This document shows, one piece after another, positions 12,914-20,514 of a stretch of DNA of 34,508 bases. The stretch's first letter is position 1, and each line of letters starts with the position of its first letter. The notes under the pieces were generated by a model. It saw only the letters and a list, made by a program, of their open reading frames with translations. It did not search any database and was not told the DNA's origin. The position numbers and the translations under genes are program-made. The stretch comes from Streptomyces sp. FH025 (GTDB lineage Bacteria > Actinomycetota > Actinomycetes > Streptomycetales > Streptomycetaceae). The DNA lies in assembly GCF_017427025.1 (NCBI RefSeq), contig NZ_JAFLNG010000008.1:1-34508 (forward strand), written 5' to 3'.

Positions 12914-14149
12914 CTAGCCCTCGCGGGCGTCCTCTCTGCTCCACACGGTGGTGTCGGGGTCGAGCCGGATCAGCAGCCCGCCGGCCTCGACGTGCTCGGC
13001 CGCCTCGGGGTGGGATCCGAGCGCGGACAGAACGTAGGGGCGCAGCTCGGCGAGCAACTCGCCGAGCTGCCCGGCGGTCGCCTTGTTGACGCCGATCCCG
13101 GTCGCTTTCCGCCACCGGTCGGTGATCTTGGTGACGGTGCTGCCCATCGCGGAGGCGTAGGCGCGCAGTTCCTGGCGCAGCTCATCTGCGGTGGGGGGCT
13201 CGCCAGCCGGTTCCCCCGAGGTCGTGCCCGGCTCCCTCTCGGGCGTCCCCTGCCCGGTAGCGCCGTCGGCCGTCTCGGTGGTGGAGGTGCTGACCACCGT
13301 ACCGGGGACGACGACACCGGGCTGTTCCTGGGAGCGGGCGTCGCGGCGGCGCGCTGCTCCTGCCTCACGCTCCAGTTCACGCTGAGCGGCGTCGGCCTGC
13401 TCCATCTCCGCGTGCTCGTAGATGTTCACGAGCTCGCGTGGGAAGGCGATGCGCCATGCCTGGGCTTCGGCCACCTTGCCGATCATGTGGGCGCCCATGG
13501 TCGGCCACTGACCGGTCAGGATGCGCTTGCCGGTCTTGAATCCTTCACCCGTGTGCGGGTCGTTGCGCCATTCGTCCTTGCCGACGGCGAACTCTGCGAA
13601 CACGGCGACGGCTTGGGTGACCGTTTCGTCCCCGGCGATGCTGCGGTGTTCGATCCGGCACATCGCGGCGGCGGGCGGGTTGTCGTGGAGCCACACGTCG
13701 ACCCACCGTCGGCGGTTGATCCCGTCCTCGCCTACGATCCACCATTTCGGGTCGTCTTCGGGTCCGGTCCAGAAGGGGCCGACGCGCCGGATGAACCGGC
13801 CGGTGCGCTGCCCGATGTGCCGGAACCCGTCGATGCCGGTCTGTGCGGTGTAGTACAGCTCCTCCTGCTTGCCCACCTTGCGCTTGCGCTGGATGTAGTA
13901 GATCTCGCGGCGGAAGGGGTCCAGGCCGGTGGACTTGCAGATGTGGAAGAACGCGACGAGGTCGTGCGTCGGGGCCTGCGCGAGGCCGATGGCGGCGAGG
14001 GCGGCCCGCTGCGCCTTCGTCCAGAACCGCTGGTCAGCGGTGATCTCCAGGACCTGTTCGGCCGTCTGGATCGACATCTCCGCACGGTTGTCCGTCAGCG
14101 GGGTGATCGGTTCGGCCTCAACTGGCTTTTGTTGTACGGGCGTTGTCAC
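12914..14149 (-). CDS. recT: RecT/Bet-family single-strand annealing protein
   Basis: The 411-residue protein should anneal complementary single strands in phage recombination and repair. The N-terminal 250 residues carry the family pattern: HDLVAFFHICKSTGLDPF, REIYYIQRKRK, YYTAQTGIDGFRHIGQRTGRF, TGQWPTMGAHMIGKVAEAQAWRIAFP. The last 150 residues are low-complexity Thr/Glu/Pro followed by a helical domain (ELRQELRAYASAMGSTVTKI), longer than compact RecT proteins. GTG 14149 is chosen because AGGAAGG lies 9 nt upstream; ATG at residue 25 is a later alternative. A class A promoter with a strong leader hairpin lies at 14179-14250. The partner is the Cas4-like nuclease downstream. Confidence 0.88.
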   Translation of the reverse strand: MTTPVQQKPVEAEPITPLTDNRAEMSIQTAEQVLEITADQRFWTKAQRAALAAIGLAQAPTHDLVAFFHICKSTGLDPFRREIYYIQRKRKVGKQEELYYTAQTGIDGFRHIGQRTGRFIRRVGPFWTGPEDDPKWWIVGEDGINRRRWVDVWLHDNPPAAAMCRIEHRSIAGDETVTQAVAVFAEFAVGKDEWRNDPHTGEGFKTGKRILTGQWPTMGAHMIGKVAEAQAWRIAFPRELVNIYEHAEMEQADAAQRELEREAGAARRRDARSQEQPGVVVPGTVVSTSTTETADGATGQGTPEREPGTTSGEPAGEPPTADELRQELRAYASAMGSTVTKITDRWRKATGIGVNKATAGQLGELLAELRPYVLSALGSHPEAAEHVEAGGLLIRLDPDTTVWSREDAREG

Positions 14150-14178
14150 CGGATAGTGCCTTCCTGTCTCCGTGGCGG

Positions 14179-14250
14179 CACCGGGGTTCGCAGGCCCCGG
14201 TGTGGCTGCCTGCCGCCACCCTCCCGCCTGCCCGGCCTGCGTGGGAACAC
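14179..14250 (-). promoter_or_regulatory. Class A promoter and leader hairpin for recT
   Basis: Leftward GTGTTCCCA (14242-14250), 18 nt, GAGGGT (14218-14223). A perfect 8-bp stem 14179-14186/14195-14202 closes on an 8-nt loop TTCGCAGG (plus-strand sense), close to the transcript start and upstream of the ribosome site. Confidence 0.5.
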
Positions 14251-14295
14251 CCGCCACGTGGCCAAATCGGCTGCGGAGAAGGGGGATTAGGAAGT

Positions 14296-14410
14296 GTGGC
14301 CGCCGGGCCCGCGGGTTGCGACGCCGCCCGGTTCCGCGTGCTCCCCTTGATAGGAGACAGCCCCGAAGGGCTTGTTGCCAGAGCCAGCGGCCGGTCGGCC
14401 CGGCGGCCAC
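14296..14410. repeat. Long-range 14-nt inverted repeat
   Basis: GTGGCCGCCGGGCC (14296-14309) is the exact reverse complement of 14397-14410, with 87 nt between. The space contains a small hairpin AGCCC/GGGCT (about 14359-14372). The repeat lies between the holin-like gene and the recT promoter and overlaps no convincing gene. It could fold the trailing transcript or be a protein-binding pair. Confidence 0.5.
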
Positions 14411-14423
14411 ATCATCACTCTAG

Positions 14424-14457
14424 GGTAGCGCCGGCCGCAGACACAGGGCCGGCTACC
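14424..14457 (-). terminator. Hairpin at the end of the holin-like gene
   Basis: Arms 14424-14436 and 14447-14457 (GGCCGGCTACC) pair over 11 positions with a 2-nt bulge. The stem includes the TAG stop of the holin-like gene. It is a plausible end of the tail/holin transcript before the separate recT promoter. Confidence 0.45.
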
Positions 14458-14761
14458 AACCGGCCCTGCGGTCCGGGGCGGTCGCGCGCTCCAGCGCTCC
14501 GGCGCCGGCGTGCTGCCACAGGCCGTCGTAGAAGGTCTTGGACGCCACGACGGCGAGGGCGACGGTGGTCAGGGCGGTCTGCGCGTGGGCGATGTCCCCG
14601 CGGGCGAGGACGGTGACGATGCCGACGATGCCGGAGGCCACGGCCCCGACGACGGCGCGGACCGGCTTGGTCCAGTGCGGCTGCTGGACGAGCGCGGTCG
14701 CCCAGGGAGTGACGGCGCCGAGCAGCAGGCCCCACGCCTCGGTGTCGTTCAGGATGGTCAC
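14453..14761 (-). CDS. Holin-like small membrane protein
   Basis: The 102-residue protein has two or three hydrophobic segments: WGLLLGAVTPWATALV (10-25), VRAVVGAVASGIVGIVTVLA (34-53) and TALTTVALAVVASKTFYDGL (62-81). It has a charged tail ALERATAPDRRAGW. This layout and size fit actinophage holins that release endolysin to the wall. The start is GTG 14761 with GGAG 7 nt upstream. It follows the tail module and a second membrane protein, but the endolysin is 13 kb away, so the lysis cassette is split. Function is inferred from topology and position; other small membrane proteins are possible. Confidence 0.6.
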   Translation of the reverse strand: MTILNDTEAWGLLLGAVTPWATALVQQPHWTKPVRAVVGAVASGIVGIVTVLARGDIAHAQTALTTVALAVVASKTFYDGLWQHAGAGALERATAPDRRAGW

Positions 14762-14799
14762 AGTCGTCTCCTGGTGCTGGTGATGGGCGGGCTTGGCGC

Positions 14800-14894
14800 T
14801 CAGAGCGGCCAGGTCGCAACGAACGCGACGCCGGCGGCGGCCAGGTAGCCGGCGGTGAACCGGTATCGGGCCAGGAGGCCGGTGCGCGGGGCTA
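14800..14894 (-). other. Membrane-like segment in the -1 frame past the 80-aa gene
   Basis: Immediately beyond the 80-aa gene (stop at 14892), the -1 frame continues to TGA at 14800. It encodes RYRFTAGYLAAAGVAFVATW, a good membrane span with basic flank. No usual start codon lies between the 80-aa stop and this segment. ATG 15072, with GGAGG 5 nt upstream, opens the frame but lies inside the 80-aa gene. It may be an overlapping gene, a -1 frameshift extension giving a two-span protein, or a remnant. Confidence 0.3.
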
Positions 14895-15134
14895 CTCGCG
14901 CGGCGGCCGTTCGTCCCTTGACAGCGCGGCGGGCAGCCCCGCGAGGGTCAGGCCCGTGATGATCACGCTCGGGTCGGCCGGTGGCGTCCACGCCTCCCGC
15001 ACGATCACCGCCGCTCCGAGCAGGAACAGAGCCAAATCCCGGACCGTCTTCCAGCCGGTGATCTCGCTCCATCTGGTCCTCCGTCGGTGTCGTCGGCCAG
15101 CGGGAGGCTGCTGGTCGTCCGGGTCCGGTTCCAC
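14892..15134 (-). CDS. Small membrane protein, possible holin partner
   Basis: The 80-residue protein has a hydrophilic Arg-rich N-terminus (GRRHRRRTRWSEITGW). It then has LALFLLGAAVIVREAW (about 34-49) and VIITGLTLAGLPAALS (about 57-72), resembling short actinophage membrane proteins next to holins. The start is GTG 15134, 8 nt from the -10 of a class B promoter, so the message is probably leaderless; no ribosome site is visible, in keeping with that. The -1 frame past its stop encodes another span (14800-14894). A lysis role is inferred from neighbourhood. Confidence 0.6.
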   Translation of the reverse strand: MEPDPDDQQPPAGRRHRRRTRWSEITGWKTVRDLALFLLGAAVIVREAWTPPADPSVIITGLTLAGLPAALSRDERPPRE

Positions 15135-15142
15135 AGCGGGGG

Positions 15143-15172
15143 ACGGTAGGGCGCGGCGGTGTCTACGGTCGC
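15143..15172 (-). promoter_or_regulatory. Class B promoter, leaderless, for the holin-like pair
   Basis: Leftward GCGACC (15167-15172), 18 nt, TACCGT (15143-15148). The start codon lies 8 nt past the -10 box, the same distance as at the dpd operon. The -35 overlaps the end of the 72-aa gene. Confidence 0.55.
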
Positions 15173-15381
15173 GTCGAGGTGCCGCGCAGTTCGGCGATGG
15201 TGGCTTCGAGCTCGGCTATCCGCCGCTCCAGGTCGGCTTCCCGCGCGGCGCGTACGGCGATCTCCTCGTGGGCGAGGGCGAGTGCCGCCTGCGCGTGGCC
15301 CCAGGCCTCGGCCATCTGGGTGCGCAGCCGGGCGATGTACGGCTCGGCGTCCACGGTGATGGGCCGGGAGTTGTGCTCCAT
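15163..15381 (-). CDS. Small coiled-coil protein
   Basis: The 72-residue protein is almost entirely helical with heptad character (AHEEIAVRAAREADLERRIA, then ELEATIAELRG), so a short oligomeric coiled coil. ATG 15381 is preceded by GGAG. It lies among small genes between the tail fibre and the holin-like proteins and may be a tail accessory or chaperone. No family is recognised. Confidence 0.6.
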   Translation of the reverse strand: MEHNSRPITVDAEPYIARLRTQMAEAWGHAQAALALAHEEIAVRAAREADLERRIAELEATIAELRGTSTRP

Positions 15382-15397
15382 GGCGGCGGGGCTCCGT

Positions 15398-15568
15398 TCA
15401 CTTCGTCGGGTGGGGGGTGTCGCTGGTGGCCGGCCGGGGGCCGGCGGCCGCCTTCCGCAGGTGCTGGACGCCGGTCCGGAGCAGGGCGGCTTCGGCAGGG
15501 GTGAGCCGGCGGCGGTCGGCGGTACTGAGCAGACGGTCGAGCTGTTCGGGGGTAGGGCCGTCGGTCAT
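15398..15568 (-). CDS. Small unknown helical protein
   Basis: The 56-residue protein starts at ATG 15568, overlapping the stop of the 217-aa gene by ATGA. The sequence LDRLLSTADRRRLTPAEAAL and LLRTGVQHLRKAA predicts two or three short helices. Translational coupling to the preceding gene supports it as real. No function is assigned. Confidence 0.55.
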   Translation of the reverse strand: MTDGPTPEQLDRLLSTADRRRLTPAEAALLRTGVQHLRKAAAGPRPATSDTPHPTK

Positions 15569-16218
15569 GCCGTGTCCTCTCCGCCGTGCTGCGCCTGGTC
15601 GCGCCGGGGCACCGCGGCGTCCCACACGGGCGTGGTGAAGCTGTCCGGGCTGACGCGGGTCGCCTCGTCCTCGGCGGGTGGTTGGGGCTGGGCGAGTTGC
15701 CGCCGGGTCTGCTCCACGATCTCTGTCTTCGCGGCCACTCCCTCGGGGGTGATGCCGTGGTGGCGCCGGATGATGTCGAGCGGGTCCGGCGCGGGCTTCG
15801 CCGCTGCCGCGCGGCGCGTGCCCGCGGCGGGTCCGGCCGTGACCGCGACACGGGTCCGCTTGGCGTGGGCGATCCGTTCGAGGTGGGCCTGGCGGGCGGT
15901 GGCCCGGTCGGGCGCGTTGTGCAGGGTGACGGGCGCCGGCTGCCCGGCGGCGAGGCCCTTCGCGGCGGCCGGATCGGTGCTGCGCTGCTCCAGCGGGTCC
16001 GCAATCCACGGCTCGTGGAGCAGCATGTCGAGGATCATGTCGATGCCGTCCGGGGTGGTGTGGTCGATGTCGTACTCGGCGGCCCGCCACTCCAGTGAGG
16101 TGGTCGGGAAGACGGTGACGTGGTGGTCTCCGTCCGGCCGTTGCTGGCGCACGGCCCAGCACTGCGTCGGCCCCACGTTGATCCGGGTCGCGTCGAGTAC
16201 CCGGTACTGCTCAGGCAT
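15565..16218 (-). CDS. Unknown 217-aa protein downstream of the tail hub
   Basis: ATG 16218 follows GGGGAA by 5 nt and lies 18 nt after the hub/fibre gene. Residues 1-70 look like a small alpha/beta domain (RVLDATRINVGPTQCWAVRQ; VTVFPTTSLEWRAAEYDIDH). The remainder is Ala/Pro-rich and helical, ending QTRRQLAQPQPPAEDEATRV. Position directly after the receptor-binding gene suggests a tail-tip accessory or fibre chaperone, but no motif confirms it. The stop overlaps the next gene (ATGA). Confidence 0.6.
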   Translation of the reverse strand: MPEQYRVLDATRINVGPTQCWAVRQQRPDGDHHVTVFPTTSLEWRAAEYDIDHTTPDGIDMILDMLLHEPWIADPLEQRSTDPAAAKGLAAGQPAPVTLHNAPDRATARQAHLERIAHAKRTRVAVTAGPAAGTRRAAAAKPAPDPLDIIRRHHGITPEGVAAKTEIVEQTRRQLAQPQPPAEDEATRVSPDSFTTPVWDAAVPRRDQAQHGGEDTA

Positions 16219-16236
16219 GGTTGTTCCCCGTTCGTG

Positions 16237-19200
16237 TCAGATGCGGTAGCACCAGAAGCCGACGGATCCGTCGGAGCTGGCGGAGGCGAGGGTGGTGGTG
16301 AAGCCGGTGGTGGAGGAAGCGGTGACCTGCCAGGCCCGTACCGCTTGCCAGTCCCGCAGGGTGACGATCGGCACCATGTCGGACTGCATCGTCGGTCCGT
16401 AGGAGAGCGACATGGACGTCCAGTTGGTCATCCCCACCGTGCCGGTGAACAGCCCCCGGTCCGGCTCCGAATACCAGTAGTTCGGGAAGGTGCCCTTGTA
16501 CTGGAGGGTCGTGGCGTCGATCCACAGCTCGGTGTTGCCGCCGTGGTCGTTGTTCCGGCCGATCTGGACGCCGCCCTGCGTGGCAACCACGTAGCCCTTG
16601 GCCGAGTCCTCAACCGCGTACACGAGTGCGGCACCGTCGTTGGCGTTCATCCGGACGGCGCCGCCCCACGGCTTCTGGGTGTCAGTGCGGATGGTCTCCA
16701 GGGCGGAGATGTACTCGGTCAGGTAGAGCCGGTAGGCCGTCGACTGCCCGTTGTGCTGGAAGGTGCCGCTGTTGAGCCCGATGTACGCCGCGCCGTTGTA
16801 CCCGCCGATCGCGTTGATGAAGGCGTAGTTGTTGCCGTTGGTGGGGAAGAAGCGGATCTCGGGGAGTCCCCCGCCGGGGTTGATCTCGATGCGCTGCCCG
16901 GTGGGTCCGCTGGACAGGCCGCCGACGATCCGCACGTCGCCGGTGGTCGCGGAGACGGCGATGGTCTTCACGCCGTTGGCGTTCCACGCCTCGATGCCAG
17001 CGGAGTTCAGCTCGACCCTCGCGCCGGTGTCGGAGGTCTTGATGCGTGCGGACACCGTGATGTCCGCCTTGAGCTGGCCCACGGTCAGCTTGCTCGCGGA
17101 GACCGTGCCGATGTTGGCGTCCTGGATGGTCGCCTGCGCGATCTTCGCGCCGACGATCGTGGCGTCGGCGATCTGGACGGCCCCGATGACGTTGGGCGGG
17201 AATTCCAGCGCCTCCAGGGTGAACATGTCGACCTCGGTGACAGCCGCTGTGCCGCCGTCGACGTTGAGCAGCAGCTGCGGGCGTACGAAGCGCACGTTGG
17301 GGTGCAGGGTGGTGGGCTTCTGCGGGTCGGGCTGGGGGGTCCAGAACGGCCCGGCTGCGGGTCCGAATCCCTCGAGGAAGCCGGTGAGGGTCACCCAGCC
17401 GCCGCCGGCCGCCAGCGGGGCGGTGTTCGCGCACACGGCGAAGGCCAGGTCGACGGCGTTGTTGCCTTGCCGGTTGATGCGGGTGGTGCCGTCGGCCGCG
17501 ATGCCCATCAGGCCGATGGTGACCGTGCTCGGCGTGCCTGCGGTCTGCCGCAGGCGCACGGACATGCGGTAGAGCACGGCCGGGTCCCACAGCAGGTTCT
17601 CCGACCACTCCAAGCGCACGGTCCGGGCGGCGATGAGTGCGCGGCCGCCGGTGGGCGCGTCGGGCCGGGCGGCGGTGGGCCAGGTGGCGTCGGTGCTGCC
17701 GGAGGTCTGCACCCACCGGGGGTCGTCGGTGGCGAAGCCGGTGAAGAAGCTCGTCTGGAGCGAGGCCCGTTCGACATCGGCCCACTTCCCTGCGGTGAGG
17801 ATCTTGTCGGCGAGGTCGGATCCGATCACCATGTCCGGCACGGCCGACACCTCGGCCGACGGCGCGGACGCGTTCCCGGCGCGGTCGACCGCCACGAACT
17901 TGAGGTAGTAGGTGGTGCCGTAGGCGAGGCCGGTGACGGGGGAGGCGGCGGCGCCGGCCAGCCGGTCCACGACGGTCGCGGCGGTCGGGGTGAACCCGGC
18001 GGCGGTTGAGATGTGCACCTCGACGTTCGCGAAGTCGGCGGGCATCGTCTCGCCCTGCGTGCCGAGGCCGTCCCAGGTGGCGCGGATGCCGCCGATCAGC
18101 CGGGCGACGGCAGGCTTGGACGGCACCGGCGGCGGGGTCGTGTCGCTCGCGAGGACCGCCTCCTCGGACATCTGCCAGGCGGAGGAGTTGCCGGAGGCGT
18201 CCACGGTGCGCACCCGGGCCCGGACGCGCTGCCCGGCCGGGAGCTGGTCGTAGTGGGCGATGGTGCCGTGGACGGTCTGCTCCGGGGACCACTGAGGGTC
18301 CTGCCCCGCGATCCGCAGGCCGGGCAGCAGGTAGGAGACGAGGTACGCGCCGGCGTCGTCGTACACGGTGCCGTCGGCGTTGTGCGTCACCGCGGGCCAG
18401 GACACCGCCAGCGCGGCGTGCTGCTGCCCGCCCCGGTCCAGGTAGGCCCAGGAGCCGAGCAGCACCGTGTCCGGGGCCTTGGGGGCGACGGTGTCGTTGC
18501 GGTCGCCGAGCGGCGGCAGCGGGGTGCGGGAGGCGGTCGCGGAGCCGTTGGTGAGGGCGTCCAGCTGCCGCTGCACCCGGATGCGCTGCTCCACGAACAG
18601 GTCGTTGAGTTCCAGGCTGCTGCTGGGCTGGCCGGCGTCGTCGTAGGTGGTGGCGATGGTGCGCACCCGCAGGGGCTCCAGCGTGGCCGGGTCGGTGCGC
18701 CGCTGGTCGTAGCGGATGTAGTCCCCGGCCCGGTAGTCGGTGCCGGGCCGGTGCTGGGTGGCGGCCGGGTCGAGTTCGATCGTGAAGCCCTCGGAGGCGG
18801 CGCCCATGCCGCCGAGGGTGACGCGGGCGAGTTCGGTGAGGGTGGCGGCGTCGGTGATGCCGCCCCGGCCGTCGAAGGCCTCGCGGCGTCCGTAGCGGGC
18901 GGCTGCGGTCGGGTTGACGACTTCGGCGAGGTTGCCGGAGTCGCCGGAGGCCAGCAGGTGGGAGCGCACCGAGCGGCGGGAGCGCTGCCGGGGGCCCTTG
19001 AGGACGTCTCGGCCCAGGTACAGCACGATGCCGGGGTGGTCGGTGGCGCACACGGTGTCGGGCACGTAGGCGCGCAGCCGGTAGCCCTCCATCCGCACGT
19101 CGGCCCACCCCGCGCCGGTGATCGAGGTGACGGTCTTGAGCAGGTCGCCGCCGGCGTCGTACTGGACGGTGTACGTGGTGGGCCAGGGGCGGCCGGCGCT

Positions 19201-19677
19201 GTCGGCGGCGGAGGTGAAGTCCCAGGTGATCTCCGGCAGGGCGCCGCGGGCCTGGGCACGCTGGAGCAGGGTGGCGAGGATCGCGCCGGGGGTGGCGTTG
19301 ACGAACGGAAAGTGCGCGTCGAGGCCCTGCACGGCCTGGCCGGGGGTGTGGCCGACCGGGTAGATCACGGCGCGCTCCAGCAGGGCCAGGGCGCCCCGGC
19401 AGCCGACCTGGATGGGCCGGGCCGCGCCCGCATCGTCGGCCGGGTCGTCGCCGTCGTCCTCCAGCAGGTACCGCTCGGGCTGCTCGACGCCGTCGATGAC
19501 CAGGGAGAGCCGCGGGTCGTCCCCGGACAGCAGGCCGGCGCCCGGGGCGTTGCGCGGGTAGGTGAAGGTCAGCGCGCCGGGGCCGTTGTGCTCGGCCTGC
19601 GTCTTGAGGTCGGCGGGGTAGGGCAGCAGCCCGAGCAGGCTGCCGCTCGGGCTCAAGACGCGCAGGTGCACGGCCAC
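16237..19677 (-). CDS. Large tail hub/fibre protein with FN3 domains (receptor-binding)
   Basis: The 1146-residue protein is built from modules. Residues 1 to about 380 resemble the tail-hub (gp27/Gp37-like, Tal) fold (HLRVLSPSGSLLGLLPYPAD; TDYRAGDYIRYDQRR). About 400-620 holds two fibronectin-III-type repeats (VRARVRTVDASGNSSAW; YYLKFVAVDRAGNASAP). About 640-850 is a carbohydrate-binding-like beta domain. Then come isoleucine-rich beta-helical turns (IVGAKIAQATIQDANIGTVS) and a C-terminal tip (WTSMSLSYGPTMQSD to FWCYRI). It should close the tail tube and bind the host surface. GTG 19677 starts 12 nt after the distal tail gene. FN3 modules are common in actinophage tails. Confidence 0.8.
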   Translation of the reverse strand: MAVHLRVLSPSGSLLGLLPYPADLKTQAEHNGPGALTFTYPRNAPGAGLLSGDDPRLSLVIDGVEQPERYLLEDDGDDPADDAGAARPIQVGCRGALALLERAVIYPVGHTPGQAVQGLDAHFPFVNATPGAILATLLQRAQARGALPEITWDFTSAADSAGRPWPTTYTVQYDAGGDLLKTVTSITGAGWADVRMEGYRLRAYVPDTVCATDHPGIVLYLGRDVLKGPRQRSRRSVRSHLLASGDSGNLAEVVNPTAAARYGRREAFDGRGGITDAATLTELARVTLGGMGAASEGFTIELDPAATQHRPGTDYRAGDYIRYDQRRTDPATLEPLRVRTIATTYDDAGQPSSSLELNDLFVEQRIRVQRQLDALTNGSATASRTPLPPLGDRNDTVAPKAPDTVLLGSWAYLDRGGQQHAALAVSWPAVTHNADGTVYDDAGAYLVSYLLPGLRIAGQDPQWSPEQTVHGTIAHYDQLPAGQRVRARVRTVDASGNSSAWQMSEEAVLASDTTPPPVPSKPAVARLIGGIRATWDGLGTQGETMPADFANVEVHISTAAGFTPTAATVVDRLAGAAASPVTGLAYGTTYYLKFVAVDRAGNASAPSAEVSAVPDMVIGSDLADKILTAGKWADVERASLQTSFFTGFATDDPRWVQTSGSTDATWPTAARPDAPTGGRALIAARTVRLEWSENLLWDPAVLYRMSVRLRQTAGTPSTVTIGLMGIAADGTTRINRQGNNAVDLAFAVCANTAPLAAGGGWVTLTGFLEGFGPAAGPFWTPQPDPQKPTTLHPNVRFVRPQLLLNVDGGTAAVTEVDMFTLEALEFPPNVIGAVQIADATIVGAKIAQATIQDANIGTVSASKLTVGQLKADITVSARIKTSDTGARVELNSAGIEAWNANGVKTIAVSATTGDVRIVGGLSSGPTGQRIEINPGGGLPEIRFFPTNGNNYAFINAIGGYNGAAYIGLNSGTFQHNGQSTAYRLYLTEYISALETIRTDTQKPWGGAVRMNANDGAALVYAVEDSAKGYVVATQGGVQIGRNNDHGGNTELWIDATTLQYKGTFPNYWYSEPDRGLFTGTVGMTNWTSMSLSYGPTMQSDMVPIVTLRDWQAVRAWQVTASSTTGFTTTLASASSDGSVGFWCYRI

Positions 19678-19689
19678 GGTGTTCTCCGG

Positions 19690-20514
19690 TCAGGTCAGGT
19701 AGGCGCGGCGGCCGGTGACGGTGAGCTGGGTGGTGGGCCCGGTGTTGGTGCCGGTCAGGCGCACGCTCGGCGGCTTGCCGGGCCGGCCGGGGGCCAGGCG
19801 CAGGAAGGCGGGCCCGGTGTTGGTCAGGCGCCCCGGGTCGGGGACGAAGCCGCCACCGCCGGTCAGCTGCCAGGTGGCGGCGTCCACGGTGAGGGTCTGT
19901 CCGGCGCCGATCTGCCCGGTGTAGGTGAACGAGTCGCCGGTTCCGTCGGTGGTGTCGGTGACGGTCGGAGCGGTGATCGGCCCGGAGAGCAGGTAGGCGA
20001 GCTGCTCCATGGGCGCGGTGGCGTCGGCGAACTCGGTCAGCGCCAGGTCCTGGGGCACGGGCGTGCCGGGAGCGGTCGCCTGGGTGCTGGTGTCGGCGGA
20101 CACCCAGTACCCGGCGGGCACGTTGACCTCCAGGCTGACGCGCATGCCGCTCTGGCCCAGCGGGGTCGGGGTGAGCGCGGACAGGACTTCGCCCTCGCAG
20201 CGGCGCACCTGGCCGGCGGCGGTGTGCCGCTCGAAGGTGAGCAGCCGGTGCGGCCGGGCGACGACGCGCAGCAGGTCGTCCCATGCCGCTTCGACGTCCT
20301 GCCAGCCGCCTTTGGTGGGGGCCAGCCACAGGGCGAGGGTGAACTTGCCGGGGCCGTGGTGCTTGGGCCTCCACAGCTCCCCGATGCGGTTGGGCACGGT
20401 GGCGTTCGCGCCGACGACGGCCGGGGTGCCGGTCAGGCCGGCCCGGTACTCGACGTCGCGCACCAGGCCGTCGGTGAGGTCGTAGCCGTCCACCAGCCAG
20501 CGTTCGCGGGCCAT
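19690..20514 (-). CDS. Distal tail protein (Dit-like)
   Basis: The 274-residue protein follows the tape measure, the usual place for Dit, which joins tail tube to hub. The N-terminal strand-rich domain (YDLTDGLVRDVEYRAGLTGT; LALWLAPTKGGWQDVEAAWD; VARPHRLLTFER) is typical, as is the C-terminal galectin-like half (GQTLTVDAATWQLTGGG). ATG 20514 shares its A with the TMP stop (TGATG). The assignment rests on gene order and on this actinophage minor-tail pattern. Confidence 0.75.
   Translation of the reverse strand: MARERWLVDGYDLTDGLVRDVEYRAGLTGTPAVVGANATVPNRIGELWRPKHHGPGKFTLALWLAPTKGGWQDVEAAWDDLLRVVARPHRLLTFERHTAAGQVRRCEGEVLSALTPTPLGQSGMRVSLEVNVPAGYWVSADTSTQATAPGTPVPQDLALTEFADATAPMEQLAYLLSGPITAPTVTDTTDGTGDSFTYTGQIGAGQTLTVDAATWQLTGGGGFVPDPGRLTNTGPAFLRLAPGRPGKPPSVRLTGTNTGPTTQLTVTGRRAYLT

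Noticed and set aside
12818-14290. 490-codon plus-strand frame opposite recT
   Set aside because: Antisense shadow; RecT motifs are clear on the minus strand.
14287-14415. 42-codon frame between holin-like gene and recT
   Set aside because: No ribosome site and composed largely of the inverted-repeat sequence.
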